DNA from: an uncultured Saprospiraceae bacterium
GTDB lineage: Bacteria > Bacteroidota > Bacteroidia > Chitinophagales > Saprospiraceae
DNA length: 38,004 nucleotides
Assembly: GCA_937995755.1 (NCBI GenBank)
Contig: CALKJD010000121.1
Span: 1 to 38,004, forward strand
Direction: 5' to 3'
Part shown: positions 25,452 to 35,700 of the stretch, one piece after another
Layout of the letters: every line of letters starts with the position of its first letter
Numbering within the stretch: the stretch's first letter is position 1
Made by a program: the position numbers and the translations under genes
Notes under the pieces: generated by a model
Database searches by the model: none
What the model was told of the DNA's origin: nothing
The model's input: only the letters and a program-made list of their open reading frames with translations

Positions 25452-26580
25452 TGAGCTTTGAACTTTTGACGTATATTTTTCCTTTGTGGTAATCTTTGAT
25501 GATACGTTTAGAGAGCGAAAGTCCAAGGCCCCACCCTCTTTGCTTAGTAGAGAATCCTGGATCGAATACTCTCTTTTTGAGATTTGCTGGCATCCCCTTT
25601 CCTGTATCACTTAAGTCGATGCAAACATAGTTATTTTCAGTATAGACTTGAGCTGATATCTGACCTTCTCTATCCATCGCATCGAGTGCATTTCTGATTA
25701 AATTCTCGATTACCCAGTCGAACAAATGTTTGTTAATCATAACATACTGAGGAGGAGAATTTTCGTCTGGAAAATGAAAAGTAACGCGCTTCGGTGACCT
25801 TCTCATCATATAATCTTTACACTCGTCCAGTTCTTCGTAAAGGTCTATAACTTCAAGCTCTGGTGTAGAACCAATTTTAGAGAATCTATCTGCAATCAGT
25901 TCTAATCGCTTGACGTCATTTCGTAGCTCACCGACAATCTCCATCTGATCAGGATCATCTTCTGATATCAGCTTCAAGTTTTCAATCCATCCAATAATAG
26001 CTGAGATGGGTGTACCTAATTGGTGTGCTGTCTCCTTTGCCATACCTGCCCATACTCGATTTTGCTCAGAGGTACGTGCAGAACTAAAAAGAAAGTAACC
26101 TAAGCCTATGAATAGCCCAACTAAGCCAATTTGAGCTATCGGAAAGAGCTGTATTTTTTTGAGTAGAGGTGTGTTGAAATAATATATTTTATTCGCGTAA
26201 CCGACACCTTCTTTAGGTACTTTGCCATCTGCTAAAAACTCTGAGACTTTTTCTTTTAAGAACTCCTGATCGTTATCCAAGTCATCTGGCCAAAAAGACC
26301 CTTCTAATTTTCCCTTCTCATTCTCTGTTATAACTGGAATTCGATTTTTACCCTTGTATACATTATCTATATCGAGTATCATATCTTCCAAAGGCATATC
26401 TCTATCTAGATTGCTTTCATCATTAAATGACTCCACCGCCAAAGCATGCAATTCTGCCTGCCAAAGTTCTTTTTTCTCAAGCTCTGATGCGAGGTAATTA
26501 GAATAATACATGGTAACTAATAGAATACCTAAACCTAGTATTGCTAATATAATTTTCCACCTTGAGTTTTGAATATTCAT
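25408..26580 (-). CDS. Membrane-bound sensor histidine kinase, orphan
   Basis: 390 residues. Two membrane helices (about 10-30 and 147-167) enclose a periplasmic domain of about 115 residues with no recognised sensor fold. The cytoplasmic part has an H box (MAKETAHQLGTPISAIIGW, phospho-acceptor H186), an N box (WVIENLIRNALDAMD), a G1 box (DLSDTGKGMP), an F region (FDPGFSTKQRG) and a G2 box (GLGLSLSKRI), so a complete kinase core. No response regulator gene is near. The last 44 bp overlap the start of the TonB receptor, so both are transcribed together. A start at 26580 with AAAGGA directly in front is plausible. It might sense an envelope signal connected with the receptor; that is inference. 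Confidence 0.9.
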   Translation of the reverse strand: MNIQNSRWKIILAILGLGILLVTMYYSNYLASELEKKELWQAELHALAVESFNDESNLDRDMPLEDMILDIDNVYKGKNRIPVITENEKGKLEGSFWPDDLDNDQEFLKEKVSEFLADGKVPKEGVGYANKIYYFNTPLLKKIQLFPIAQIGLVGLFIGLGYFLFSSARTSEQNRVWAGMAKETAHQLGTPISAIIGWIENLKLISEDDPDQMEIVGELRNDVKRLELIADRFSKIGSTPELEVIDLYEELDECKDYMMRRSPKRVTFHFPDENSPPQYVMINKHLFDWVIENLIRNALDAMDREGQISAQVYTENNYVCIDLSDTGKGMPANLKKRVFDPGFSTKQRGWGLGLSLSKRIIKDYHKGKIYVKSSKLNEGTTFTIKLPQTT

Positions 26581-26763
26581 TCCTTTGTAAATATTATAAT
26601 ACGTCTATCCAACCTACTAAAAGGCTGGTGAAGGTTAAATATTGCCTTTTTTGACGAGAAAATCTTGAGTTAGTCTAATAATCTAATAGGAGTAACTACA
26701 CAAGACCTTAGAACTTTTATGGCTCTATTTGCATTTACCATGCTCATAAACACAACTACTCAT

Positions 26764-26776
26764 TGTGATTTTCACA
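26764..26776. promoter_or_regulatory. Small palindrome TGTGA-TTT-TCACA before rlmN
   Basis: Perfect 5-bp arms around TTT, located where the -33 region of the rlmN promoter would lie. Half-sites look like those of CRP/FNR proteins but the 3-bp spacing is not the usual six. Confidence 0.3.
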
Positions 26777-26794
26777 TTAATGAAGTTGTCTTAG

Positions 26795-26802
26795 TACCTT
26801 TG
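26795..26802 (+). promoter_or_regulatory. -7 box of the rlmN promoter, 4 nt before the ATG
   Basis: TACCTTTG matches TAnnTTTG. Only four bases separate it from the ATG at 26807, so the transcript would begin at or next to the start codon. Confidence 0.5.
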
Positions 26803-26806
26803 TACC

Positions 26807-27844
26807 ATGGAGAAATTGGATATCCGAAAATTATCATTAGAGCAAATCACCGAACTTATCAAGAGTATGGGTGAATCAGCATTCCGTGCTAAGCAAATCT
26901 ATAGCTGGATATGGCAGAAGTCTGCACGCTCGATAGATGAGATGACCAATCTATCCAAGTCACTGAGAGAAAAGCTCAACGAAGGATATGAAATCAGATG
27001 TATCAAAGTAGATACGGTCCAATACTCAGATGATGGTACGATCAAAAGTCGATTCCAACTCCATGATGGTCATATGATCGAGTCAGTACTCATTCCGGTA
27101 AAACGACAAGATAGATATACCGTATGTGTTTCATCTCAGGTAGGATGTAGCTTAAGTTGTACATTCTGCGCTACTGGAAAAATGAAGCGATTACGTAATC
27201 TTGATCCTGGAGAGATCTACGATCAAGTAGTGATGGTCAACGAGCAAGCGATGGAACGATTTAATCATCCGCTTACCAACATAGTATATATGGGAATGGG
27301 TGAACCGTTGCTCGCTTATAAGAACGTATTGGAAAGTGTACACCATATTACCGGTGAACATGGACTACATATGTCTCCGCGTCGTATCACAGTAAGTACT
27401 GCGGGTATCGCTAAAATGATACGTAAACTAGCAGATGATAATGTCAGGTTTAATTTGGCCTTATCATTACATGCCGCGGACGATGTTAAGCGTAATGAAA
27501 TCATGCCGATCAATGAGCAGAACACGCTAGAGATCCTTATGGATTCCATCAAATACTTCCATGATAAAACTGGGAATAGAATCAGTTATGAATATATAGC
27601 TTTTGATGGCTTTAATGATACACAGCAAGATGCTATGAACTTAGTGAAGCTTTGTAAGATCTTCCCTGTTAAGGTAAATATCATTGAGTACAACCCAGTA
27701 GAAGGTGTAACACTCATCAAGTCTGCGGAAGAAAGAACTGATAAATTTGCTGCAACTCTTGAGCGTCATGGCGTCACTGTAACTATCAGACGTAGCCGTG
27801 GCAAGGATATCGATGCCGCTTGTGGGCAATTAGCTAATAAATAG
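26807..27844 (+). CDS. rlmN: 23S rRNA (A2503-C2)/tRNA methyltransferase RlmN
   Basis: 345 residues, normal length. A radical-SAM enzyme that methylates C2 of adenine 2503 in 23S rRNA (and A37 of some tRNAs), improving translational accuracy. The N-terminal accessory domain (FRAKQIYSWIWQKSARSIDEMTNLSK) is followed by the radical-SAM motif CSLSCTFC (C114, C118, C121), the S-adenosylmethionine-binding GMGEP, and the methyl-carrying cysteine near the end (AACGQL, C339). All catalytic residues are present. It is divergent from the histidine kinase gene, and convergent with purA across a shared terminator. Confidence 0.97.
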   Translation: MEKLDIRKLSLEQITELIKSMGESAFRAKQIYSWIWQKSARSIDEMTNLSKSLREKLNEGYEIRCIKVDTVQYSDDGTIKSRFQLHDGHMIESVLIPVKRQDRYTVCVSSQVGCSLSCTFCATGKMKRLRNLDPGEIYDQVVMVNEQAMERFNHPLTNIVYMGMGEPLLAYKNVLESVHHITGEHGLHMSPRRITVSTAGIAKMIRKLADDNVRFNLALSLHAADDVKRNEIMPINEQNTLEILMDSIKYFHDKTGNRISYEYIAFDGFNDTQQDAMNLVKLCKIFPVKVNIIEYNPVEGVTLIKSAEERTDKFAATLERHGVTVTIRRSRGKDIDAACGQLANK

Positions 27845-27943
27845 AAATCAGAATATGAAGCCTTCGATTTTCTTATCTATCATGATATGAAGGTTGTAAC
27901 AGAGTAATGAAGATAGATGATCCTATTAAAGTTGGATTCAAAT

Positions 27944-27980
27944 AAAAAAGGGAATTGATCAATGATCAATTCCCTTTTTT
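27944..27980. terminator. Bidirectional terminator between rlmN and purA
   Basis: A 37-bp near-perfect palindrome: 18-bp arms (27944-27961 and 27963-27980) around one central A. The stem core is GGGAATTGATCA, flanked by six As on the left and six Ts on the right, so it can stop transcripts from both sides. Confidence 0.88.
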
Positions 27981-27989
27981 ATTCATTAA

Positions 27990-28015
27990 TTTCCTTTTGG
28001 AGGAAGCCAGAAATT
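27990..28015. repeat. 26-bp direct repeat, copy 1
   Basis: Identical over 26 bp to 28055-28080; starts TTTCCTTTTGGAGGAAGCC. It lies between the bidirectional terminator and the purA stop. Confidence 0.9.
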
Positions 28016-28022
28016 TTAAGAC

Positions 28023-28044
28023 GGTTTACTGAATTGCGTAAACC
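28023..28044. repeat. Inverted repeat between the two direct repeats
   Basis: GGTTTAC (28023-28029) and GTAAACC (28038-28044) with an 8-nt loop, inside the 39-bp spacer of the direct repeat pair. Confidence 0.7.
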
Positions 28045-28054
28045 TTTATTTCCG

Positions 28055-28080
28055 TTTCCTTTTGGAGGAAGCCAGAAATT
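28055..28080. repeat. 26-bp direct repeat, copy 2, reaching into the purA stop codon
   Basis: Identical to 27990-28015, with a 65-bp period. Its last two bases (28079-28080) are part of the purA stop codon. Confidence 0.9.
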
Positions 28081-29362
28081 ATCGTGGTACACCCATGAGT
28101 TTGCGACGTTCAGGTCCTGTAGATATCATGCTGATAGGCACCCCCAAAAGGCTGCTCATTGCGGATACATAAGACTTAGTCTCCATTGGAAGATCATTAA
28201 AATTATCACAGTTATCTAATGACTTATTCCATCCTGGATAAGATTTAGTAATCATCTGAATATCACCGTCACAAAGATCATATGGCAACTCTTTCGTAGC
28301 ATTGCCTCCGTCTACTGAATAATGTGTGGCTACATCTATATTTTCAAATTCGTCTAGTATATCAAGCTTTGTCATTACTACTTGAGTAACACCATTGAGC
28401 ATAATAGTATATAGAAGCTGAGGAATATCTAACCATCCACATCTACGAGGACGACCAGTAGTCGCTCCAAATTCACTACCTAATCTTCTTAGCTTCTCAC
28501 CCATTTCATTGTCAAGCTCGGATGGAAACGGTCCTGATCCTACTCTTGTACAATATGCTTTTACAATACCTATCACTTCACCTATTGCAGAAGGTGCAAT
28601 ACCTAATCCATTACAAACCCCTGAAGTAATTGTATTAGATGAAGTAACGTAAGGATATGTACCAAAATCTATATCTAACATAGATCCTTGAGCACCTTCA
28701 GCTAAAATATTCTTTCCTTCTCTGATCGCTTTATTGACGAAGTATTCTCCGTTGATGAGATTCATCTTCTTAATTACCTCGATGCTCTCCATCCACTTCT
28801 TCTCTTCTCCTTCTAGATCGAAATCAACTTCTACATCAGGATATAACTTAAGCATTCCTAAATGCTTCTCTTTTAATGCTTCATACTTCGCTTGGAAGTT
28901 TGGAGATACTAAATCACCTATTCTCAGTCCGTTACGACCAGTTTTATCCATGTATGTTGGACCGATACCTTTTAACGTAGAACCAATCTTGGCCTTACCT
29001 TTAGATGCTTCCGAGGCGGCATCAAGATACCTGTGTGTAGGCAAAATTAAATGAGCTTTCATTGCAATAAAGAGTCTATCCTTATACTCAATCCCTGATG
29101 TATCAAGTTGAGCTAACTCTTTGAGCAACGTAATAGGGTCTAATACGACTCCATTACCGATCACATTGAGAATATTTTCTCTAAATACTCCTGAAGGAAC
29201 AGTGTGTAATACAAACTTATCATCACCTATTTTGATGGTATGTCCTGCATTAGGTCCTCCTTGGAATCTACATACTAGATCATAATCTTTTGCTAAGTAA
29301 TCTACAATCTTCCCTTTCCCTTCATCACCCCATTGTAATCCTAATATTACATCTACAGCCAT
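28079..29362 (-). CDS. purA: Adenylosuccinate synthetase
   Basis: 427 residues, full length. It joins IMP and aspartate using GTP, the first committed step of AMP synthesis, in the cytosol. The GTP-binding and catalytic loop WGDEGKGK (catalytic D13) and GGPNAGHTI (H41) are intact, as are the IMP-site region (GSTLKGIGPTYMDKTGRNGLR), GAQGSMLDIDFGTYPYVTSSNT, and the C-terminal GTP/base-binding part (VSAMSSLLGVPISMISTGPERR). A single-gene unit; possible own promoter about 55 bp upstream, termination through the direct repeats and the shared palindrome. Confidence 0.98.
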   Translation of the reverse strand: MAVDVILGLQWGDEGKGKIVDYLAKDYDLVCRFQGGPNAGHTIKIGDDKFVLHTVPSGVFRENILNVIGNGVVLDPITLLKELAQLDTSGIEYKDRLFIAMKAHLILPTHRYLDAASEASKGKAKIGSTLKGIGPTYMDKTGRNGLRIGDLVSPNFQAKYEALKEKHLGMLKLYPDVEVDFDLEGEEKKWMESIEVIKKMNLINGEYFVNKAIREGKNILAEGAQGSMLDIDFGTYPYVTSSNTITSGVCNGLGIAPSAIGEVIGIVKAYCTRVGSGPFPSELDNEMGEKLRRLGSEFGATTGRPRRCGWLDIPQLLYTIMLNGVTQVVMTKLDILDEFENIDVATHYSVDGGNATKELPYDLCDGDIQMITKSYPGWNKSLDNCDNFNDLPMETKSYVSAMSSLLGVPISMISTGPERRKLMGVPR

Positions 29363-29620
29363 TGGTTATCATTTGGTTATTAGTATAGAGCTACGCCCAA
29401 TATTATAAAAAGCAAATCTAATGAAAAGGCTTTGCTAAGTGACACATATGCTCGCATTATATATTAATTATTTCAATATTTCACTAACTACATACCGCTA
29501 CCATATAACAACCAAAGGATTACGTATTACAACAATTACTCAGATACTAAGATTTTATGAGGGCTTTGGCATTAATACAGCTCACACTTCCCAAGGCTCA
29601 ACATATTATATACACATGCA
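29363..29620. other. Intergenic region before purA, no gene seen
   Basis: Very A+T-rich. The only open frame (29439-29642, plus strand, 67 residues) runs into the terminator of the giant gene, has no family resemblance and is regarded as chance. The purA promoter should be in this stretch. Confidence 0.5.
29413..29420 (-). promoter_or_regulatory. Possible -7 box of the purA promoter
   Basis: TAGATTTG on the minus strand fits TAnnTTTG and lies about 50 nt before the ATG; no -33 element was recognised. Confidence 0.38.
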
Positions 29621-29658
29621 AAAAAGCCAGCTTTCCATATAACTGGAAAACTGGCTTT
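29621..29658 (-). terminator. Terminator of the giant surface-protein gene
   Basis: Stem AAAGCCAG (29623-29630) with CTGGCTTT (29651-29658), extended past one C-A mismatch by TTTCCA/TGGAAA, loop of 6 nt. On the minus strand a run of five Ts follows. It lies about 60 bp past the stop. Confidence 0.8.
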
Positions 29659-29718
29659 AAATTCTAGCTAATGAAAGCTTTTCAATCTAATACACTAATC
29701 TGATAATAGCATTTTAAA

Positions 29719-32700
29719 TTAATCAATCACTATCATCTTCTTCGTTTCAGAGAAATCACCTGACTCTAAAGTGTAGTATAATACACCACTTGCTGTCTGT
29801 AGATTTCTTCTATCTAACTTGATCGTATGGTTACCAAGCTTATAATCATCTGTGATTACTCTTAGTACTTTTCCTGTTACATCCATCACAGTCAATGTCG
29901 CAGATCCTGCTTCAGCTAGGCTAAAGTTAATCTCTGTGACTGTCTTGAATGGGTTTGGCTCATTTTGCATTAACTCATTGATTCCAACGATACCTTCTAA
30001 TGTTCTTGTGCCTAACTCTAACGACTGGATCTCAAAGTTCTGACCTACATATACTTCTGGAGTAATAACTCTATCCGTCATATCAATCATATCACTTAAC
30101 TGTCCATCTTCTGTTACTAATGCTGTGATTACGAATAATGCATCACTTGTACTTACCGCTGTATTCGTGTTCCATGACATTGTAATTACGTTATCATTGA
30201 TTACTCCTACATTACTTGCATTGACATCAATCGCTCTTCCTGCAATGTTGTTGAATGTTAAACCATTCATCTCAAGTGTTGCCTGGAATCCAGATACGTT
30301 AATAAAGTCACTACTATTTACTGCTATTTCGATTACTTCACCAGCTTTCACTGCTCTGTCTTCGATCTCTAGCAACATGCTTGTAGCACCTCTCACTTCA
30401 CTCGTTGCTCCCACTACGTTATGCTGAGCAGTTGCATTTACATCTCCAATCTTCACAGCTACGAAGTATTCTTCTAGCATTGGTGCTACTAGGTCTTCGA
30501 TTACACGATTTTCATCTACTGGCCAAGGCTGCATTGGGTTTTCAAATGTCTGTCCTGCATCTACGAATCTCCATGATGTGTTAGTATTGAACTCTTCCTG
30601 AACTCCTAGTACTACCTTACGTAGCTCTACGATATCAAGACCACTTACTTTCTCATCATTATTAATATCGGCTGCGATCACTTTATAAGGACTGTCTAGA
30701 TCAGCAAATCCTACAATGTGTCTTTGGATCAATACTAAATCTAAAGTACTTACTCCATTCGCGTGGTTATCATTCTTAGCCACAGTAATGTTATACTCTA
30801 TATTCATTGGATTATTATCAAATCCATATTGACCATTCGCATCAGTCATATTATTCAGTGGGTACTCAGCTAATGGTGCTTCTAATGTCACCATTGCATT
30901 ACTTACCCCATTTCCTGTCTCAGTAATTGGGAATCCAGCAATTCTCATTCCAGTACTCGTTCCATTGTCATTTACTGTCAACATCACTGTACAGAAGTCA
31001 GCATTACCTTTCTCATCCCAAACATATACATCTACTGGTACTACTCCTGCTTCTGTAAATGTCATAGCACTAGATCTTAAAGCTGCATTGTAGCTATTAT
31101 CATCCTCTGGTGCGATACTAGAGAATGTAAACCTTAGATCCTCTTGCTCTGTACAGTTATCAAATGCACCTAGATCGAAATCTATCGCCCATAACTCTAC
31201 TGATCCATCAGTCATCAACGCCGTGCTGAGACTTACACAGTATGGAGTTGGTGCTTTCTTATCAACAACCATGAAAGTAGTTTCACATGACGCCACATTT
31301 CCACATCCATCAGTTACTTTCCAAGTTACTATGTGGTTGTACATGCTTGACTCTAAAGTTTCAGTCACATTTACTGATACTTCTTCGCCACTCATCGTAG
31401 GTGCTAGGTATCTATCATTGATACCATTACCATTAGTATCATTACTGATATTACTATCGTTAGCTGGTAAGAATGAGCTATACTCATAGTCTATTTCACC
31501 ATCTGCCCATGTATCTACCAATACTTGCCACTTCAACCAATCACTAGCACAATTTCCACTGTCCGTTGCAATATTAGTAAGTACTGTACTTGATCTCTCG
31601 CAGTTTTCATCTACTTCAAACATACTTGGAGCACAACTTGTAATAACTGGTGCATCTCTATCAGTAATCTTGATTGTCTGACTGCCTGTAAAAAGACCTT
31701 CTTGACCTCCAGTTGCATCAAATACACACCAATCGATTACGGTGAATCGTCTCAGTATTTTGAAACATGCATCGCTTGGTGATCCAGTAACAGGATCTAT
31801 CTCGAAGAAGAATGTATCTACCTCTTCAGTGTAACCTATGAAATCACATACTCCTGTTGTCCATGTCGGTGCATCAAAAGGTATATCATCAGTACATGAC
31901 AATTGACCTGTAGGAGACGTTGGTAAGTCTCTTGGGAATCTGATACTTCCTTCATCAAACGCTGGGTATGGGTTCTCTATCGTAATACGTTGGCTACAAG
32001 TAATAGCAGGTGATGAACCTTCTACTGTGTAAGTAGCTATTACGAATCCTACTCCACATGCATCTAGCTGTGGTGTAAATGATGTAGTCACTGACTCACT
32101 ACCACATAATGCTAGTGATGTTGCCGTTCCTATCATTGCCGGATCTGTATAGTCCATATCACATGCTAGAGTTACATCAGGTGGACACACGATACTTGCG
32201 ATTGCTTTTCCTTCAACTCTCACAGTTACCCATGTTTCGTTGTAGTTATCATATTCGCCAGCATCTGTTACATCTCCATCTCCATTGTTATCTACAAAAT
32301 CACCATAGATTCCAGTCATATTGCCATCATCGAATACTCTCATTCTTACTGGTACCAATCCGAATGCTACTCCTGTTACTGGATCGATCTGATCGATATC
32401 AGCACAACAGAATTTCACATATTCTCCATTGTCTGGATCATAGCTAATTACATTTGGATTTGATGATCCATCTCCAGGATGTCCGTCAGCATTGAATGTA
32501 GCATTTCCACTTACATCACAAGCATCATTCTCTCTTGCGATCTCAATCTTCACTCCACTACATCCATCGTATGAACCATTATCTATAGAGCTAGCATAAA
32601 CTTTTGCTATTCCAAGACTTGCTCCATTCTCATCTATTTCTCCATTAGTAGTTAGGTTAACTATTAAGTTTTCAGTAGCAATAGGTGTTGGTGGTGTTGT

Positions 32701-35700
32701 ATCTATCACATTAACTGTAACATCTACACTTGCTGTGTTTCCACAACAGTCACTTGCTGTATAAGTAAATGTATTAGCTCCTTTAGTAGCTCCATTCACG
32801 ACCCAGAATTCAGTAGGATTGGCAACTGTATTAGGTGCTAACAATGTAACTCCTGCTGGTCCACTTACGCTGTAAGTCACTACATCAGAACAAAGATCAT
32901 GTAGTAGTGTAGGCACTGGCATACTGAAGTCTCCTTCACAATTCCATGGATTTACACCTACTGTGAAATCGTCTGCTGCTATCGTCGGTGCTACTACATC
33001 TTTATTCTCAACAACCTGAGAATACGTTGTTGGTGCTGCCGATGGATCACACCAATTGATCAATGTCCAAGTTCTGATCACTTTTACGTTTCCACTACAT
33101 CCTGCTCCACAAACATCAATTACTTGATCACTGTATGTTCCATATAGATCACACACACTGTTATCTACTTTCTGTGGATGTCCATTCACCATGTATGTTG
33201 GATATGCATAAGCATAACCTTCATTGTTTTCAACGTATGGTGTGTTTGGATTATCCGTAGTCAATGGATTGTCGTATGCTGCTACAATATCCTCAGGACT
33301 AGTTCCGCTTCCACATCCTAGCTCCACTACATTCATTGGTAATGTCAACTCTGATATATCAATCGCTTCGAATCGGAATTCTTGTACACATGTTGTACTT
33401 CCCCACTCATTACTTGCTGTCCATGTTCTGATGATACGTGTAGTACCACACTCCTCTGTAATTAGCTCATCGCTAAATACCATATTCACATCTCCACAAG
33501 CACTAGCTGTTGGATTAGGCGTCAATGCATCACTATTGTAAACGTAATCTACATCTACACATCTGAATTCGCACTCACCTTCTCCCATCGATAATAATGT
33601 TGCGTCAGAAGTAATTTCTACCATATAGTCACCAAAGTCGTCTCCATCATTATTGAATGTTGTTACTACTAATATGTAGTTAACGCCTTCGTCTAACATA
33701 ACATCAAACTGGCTCAATAATCCTACTCCATCATCATTTGTAGTCACTAAGTTATCACAAGGATTAGCTGGATCGAAGATATCAGCATATAATGCTAGGA
33801 AGCTATCTCCACTTGGTGCTGTAAACGTCACTACTTCTGCAGACACGTTGCTGTTCATATCTAATGCAAATCCATATGTATCATATGGTACATCGATTCC
33901 AGTTACACTTGGGGCACACGCTCCTCCTGTTACAAACGGTCTAGTAAACGTAGGGTCATTAGCATCTAAGCTTCCTACAAACGTGTTTTCTAGCACTGAG
34001 CCGCCTACTGGACAAGCACAATTTTCGATCACTGGTGGTAGCTTATTCTCTACTGTAATCGTACCCCAACAAGAGTTACCAAAGCAATCTTGATTAATAG
34101 ATACTTGTATAACTTGACCTACATGCTCCTCTGTCAATACATTATCAGGAATCACTTGACCAATCGCATCTGTCAATGTAATAGTATAACTCTCTTCAGG
34201 ATAAATAAATCCTTCTAAGATCATATCTGCATTAACTAACGCGGTACAGTCTGAACCTAAACTTAGGTTGATATTATCATTACAAGCAAGGGCTAAAAAC
34301 TCTTCTACTTGACCTAACTTGATGTCACTACCTGTACAGAATTGGAATCTTGTGGACTCTGTAATTCTAATATTTACTGTCGCACCTTCAGTGTCAGGAT
34401 ATGTAACTGATACTGTTCCATCCCCATTATCAATAAATGAATCAGCACCAGTAATTGTCCAAGTATATGTATTTGCTGGATTATATAGTACTACAGCGTA
34501 TGTAATAGTCTCTCCAGGACAAGCATAGAAGTCACCTACTATCTCTGGCTGAGGAGTAATACAGAACGCTGCTGGATCTGCATCATCTTCGTCTCCTGGA
34601 GCATCATTATCATCTGGAGTACCTGTACCATCTCCATCTACAGTGTCATCTGTATCTCCTTCTGGATTTCCACCAGCATCATTATCTGGATCTGTATCAC
34701 CATCACTATCTATATCAAGATCTAATATATCCGTTCCACCTGGAGCAGTGTTTCCACTAATCTCAGCTTCGTTGACATATGCTCCTGGTAAAGCATCTTC
34801 TGGTACATCGAATGTAATATTTACACTTACTGATTCATTATAATCTAGGTTGTTACCAGTAAGGTCAATTAAGAAGGTAGCTGTACCGTCTCCATTGTCT
34901 ACCCATCCTGCGTCAATTGATTCTTGAGAAAGAGTAACTCCTTCTGGCATATAATCAGTTACCTCGATAGATTCACTAGGTATCGTACCTTGATTTATTA
35001 CGGTAATCGTAAATGTTACTTGTCCACCAGGTAATACTTGTTGATTAACTGGAACTTTAGTCAATGCTAGATCTACAAATCCAAGTAATACTGGATCTTG
35101 GTCATCTTCATCTCCGTTCTCATTATCGATCGTATTATCTGTTCCACTTGGTGTTCCTGGGAAGTCAACTTCTCCACCTGGATCATTTCCTTCAATATCA
35201 TCTGGAGTACTATCCGCATCAGCAACTACATCTGGATTATCAGTTGAGTTGTTACCCAATGTATCAGCAAACTCACTGATCTCAGCTACGTTGATATATT
35301 CTTCTATACCGCCGTCTGCTGCTTGGAATATCATGAATAATGTTATCTCATACATTTCACCTGCTTGGATCGTATCCGTTACTGTGAAATCAGCAGTACC
35401 ATCTCCATTAAATGTCCAACCTGTATTATCCCCCACTACTCCTACTTCTGTAAGCGAACCTGGGATATAGTCAGTAATAACTACATCTGTTACTGGTTGA
35501 TTTCCTTGGTTAGTCACTGTAATAGTGAATTCCATCTCATCACCAAATACATAGAGCACATCTGGATCAGCTAAAACTTTTGTAAGAGCTAAATCAAATA
35601 TTGGTAGTAACGCTGGATCAGCATCATCTTCATCTGTGTCCGCATCTGTATCACCAGGTGCTCCACCTCCGTTATTTCCGTCTCCATCAGTAGAATCATC

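Noticed and set aside
25452..25610. 53-residue N-terminal extension of the TonB receptor
   Set aside because: This part lies in another frame inside the conserved end of the kinase, and the signal peptide starts at 25451.
27990..28080. Mini CRISPR array (26-bp repeats with a 39-bp spacer)
   Set aside because: Only two copies, one reaching into a stop codon, the spacer itself forms a hairpin, and no cas genes are in the window.
29439..29642. 67-residue open frame before purA
   Set aside because: It crosses the terminator of the giant gene, has no family resemblance and is A+T-rich chance sequence.
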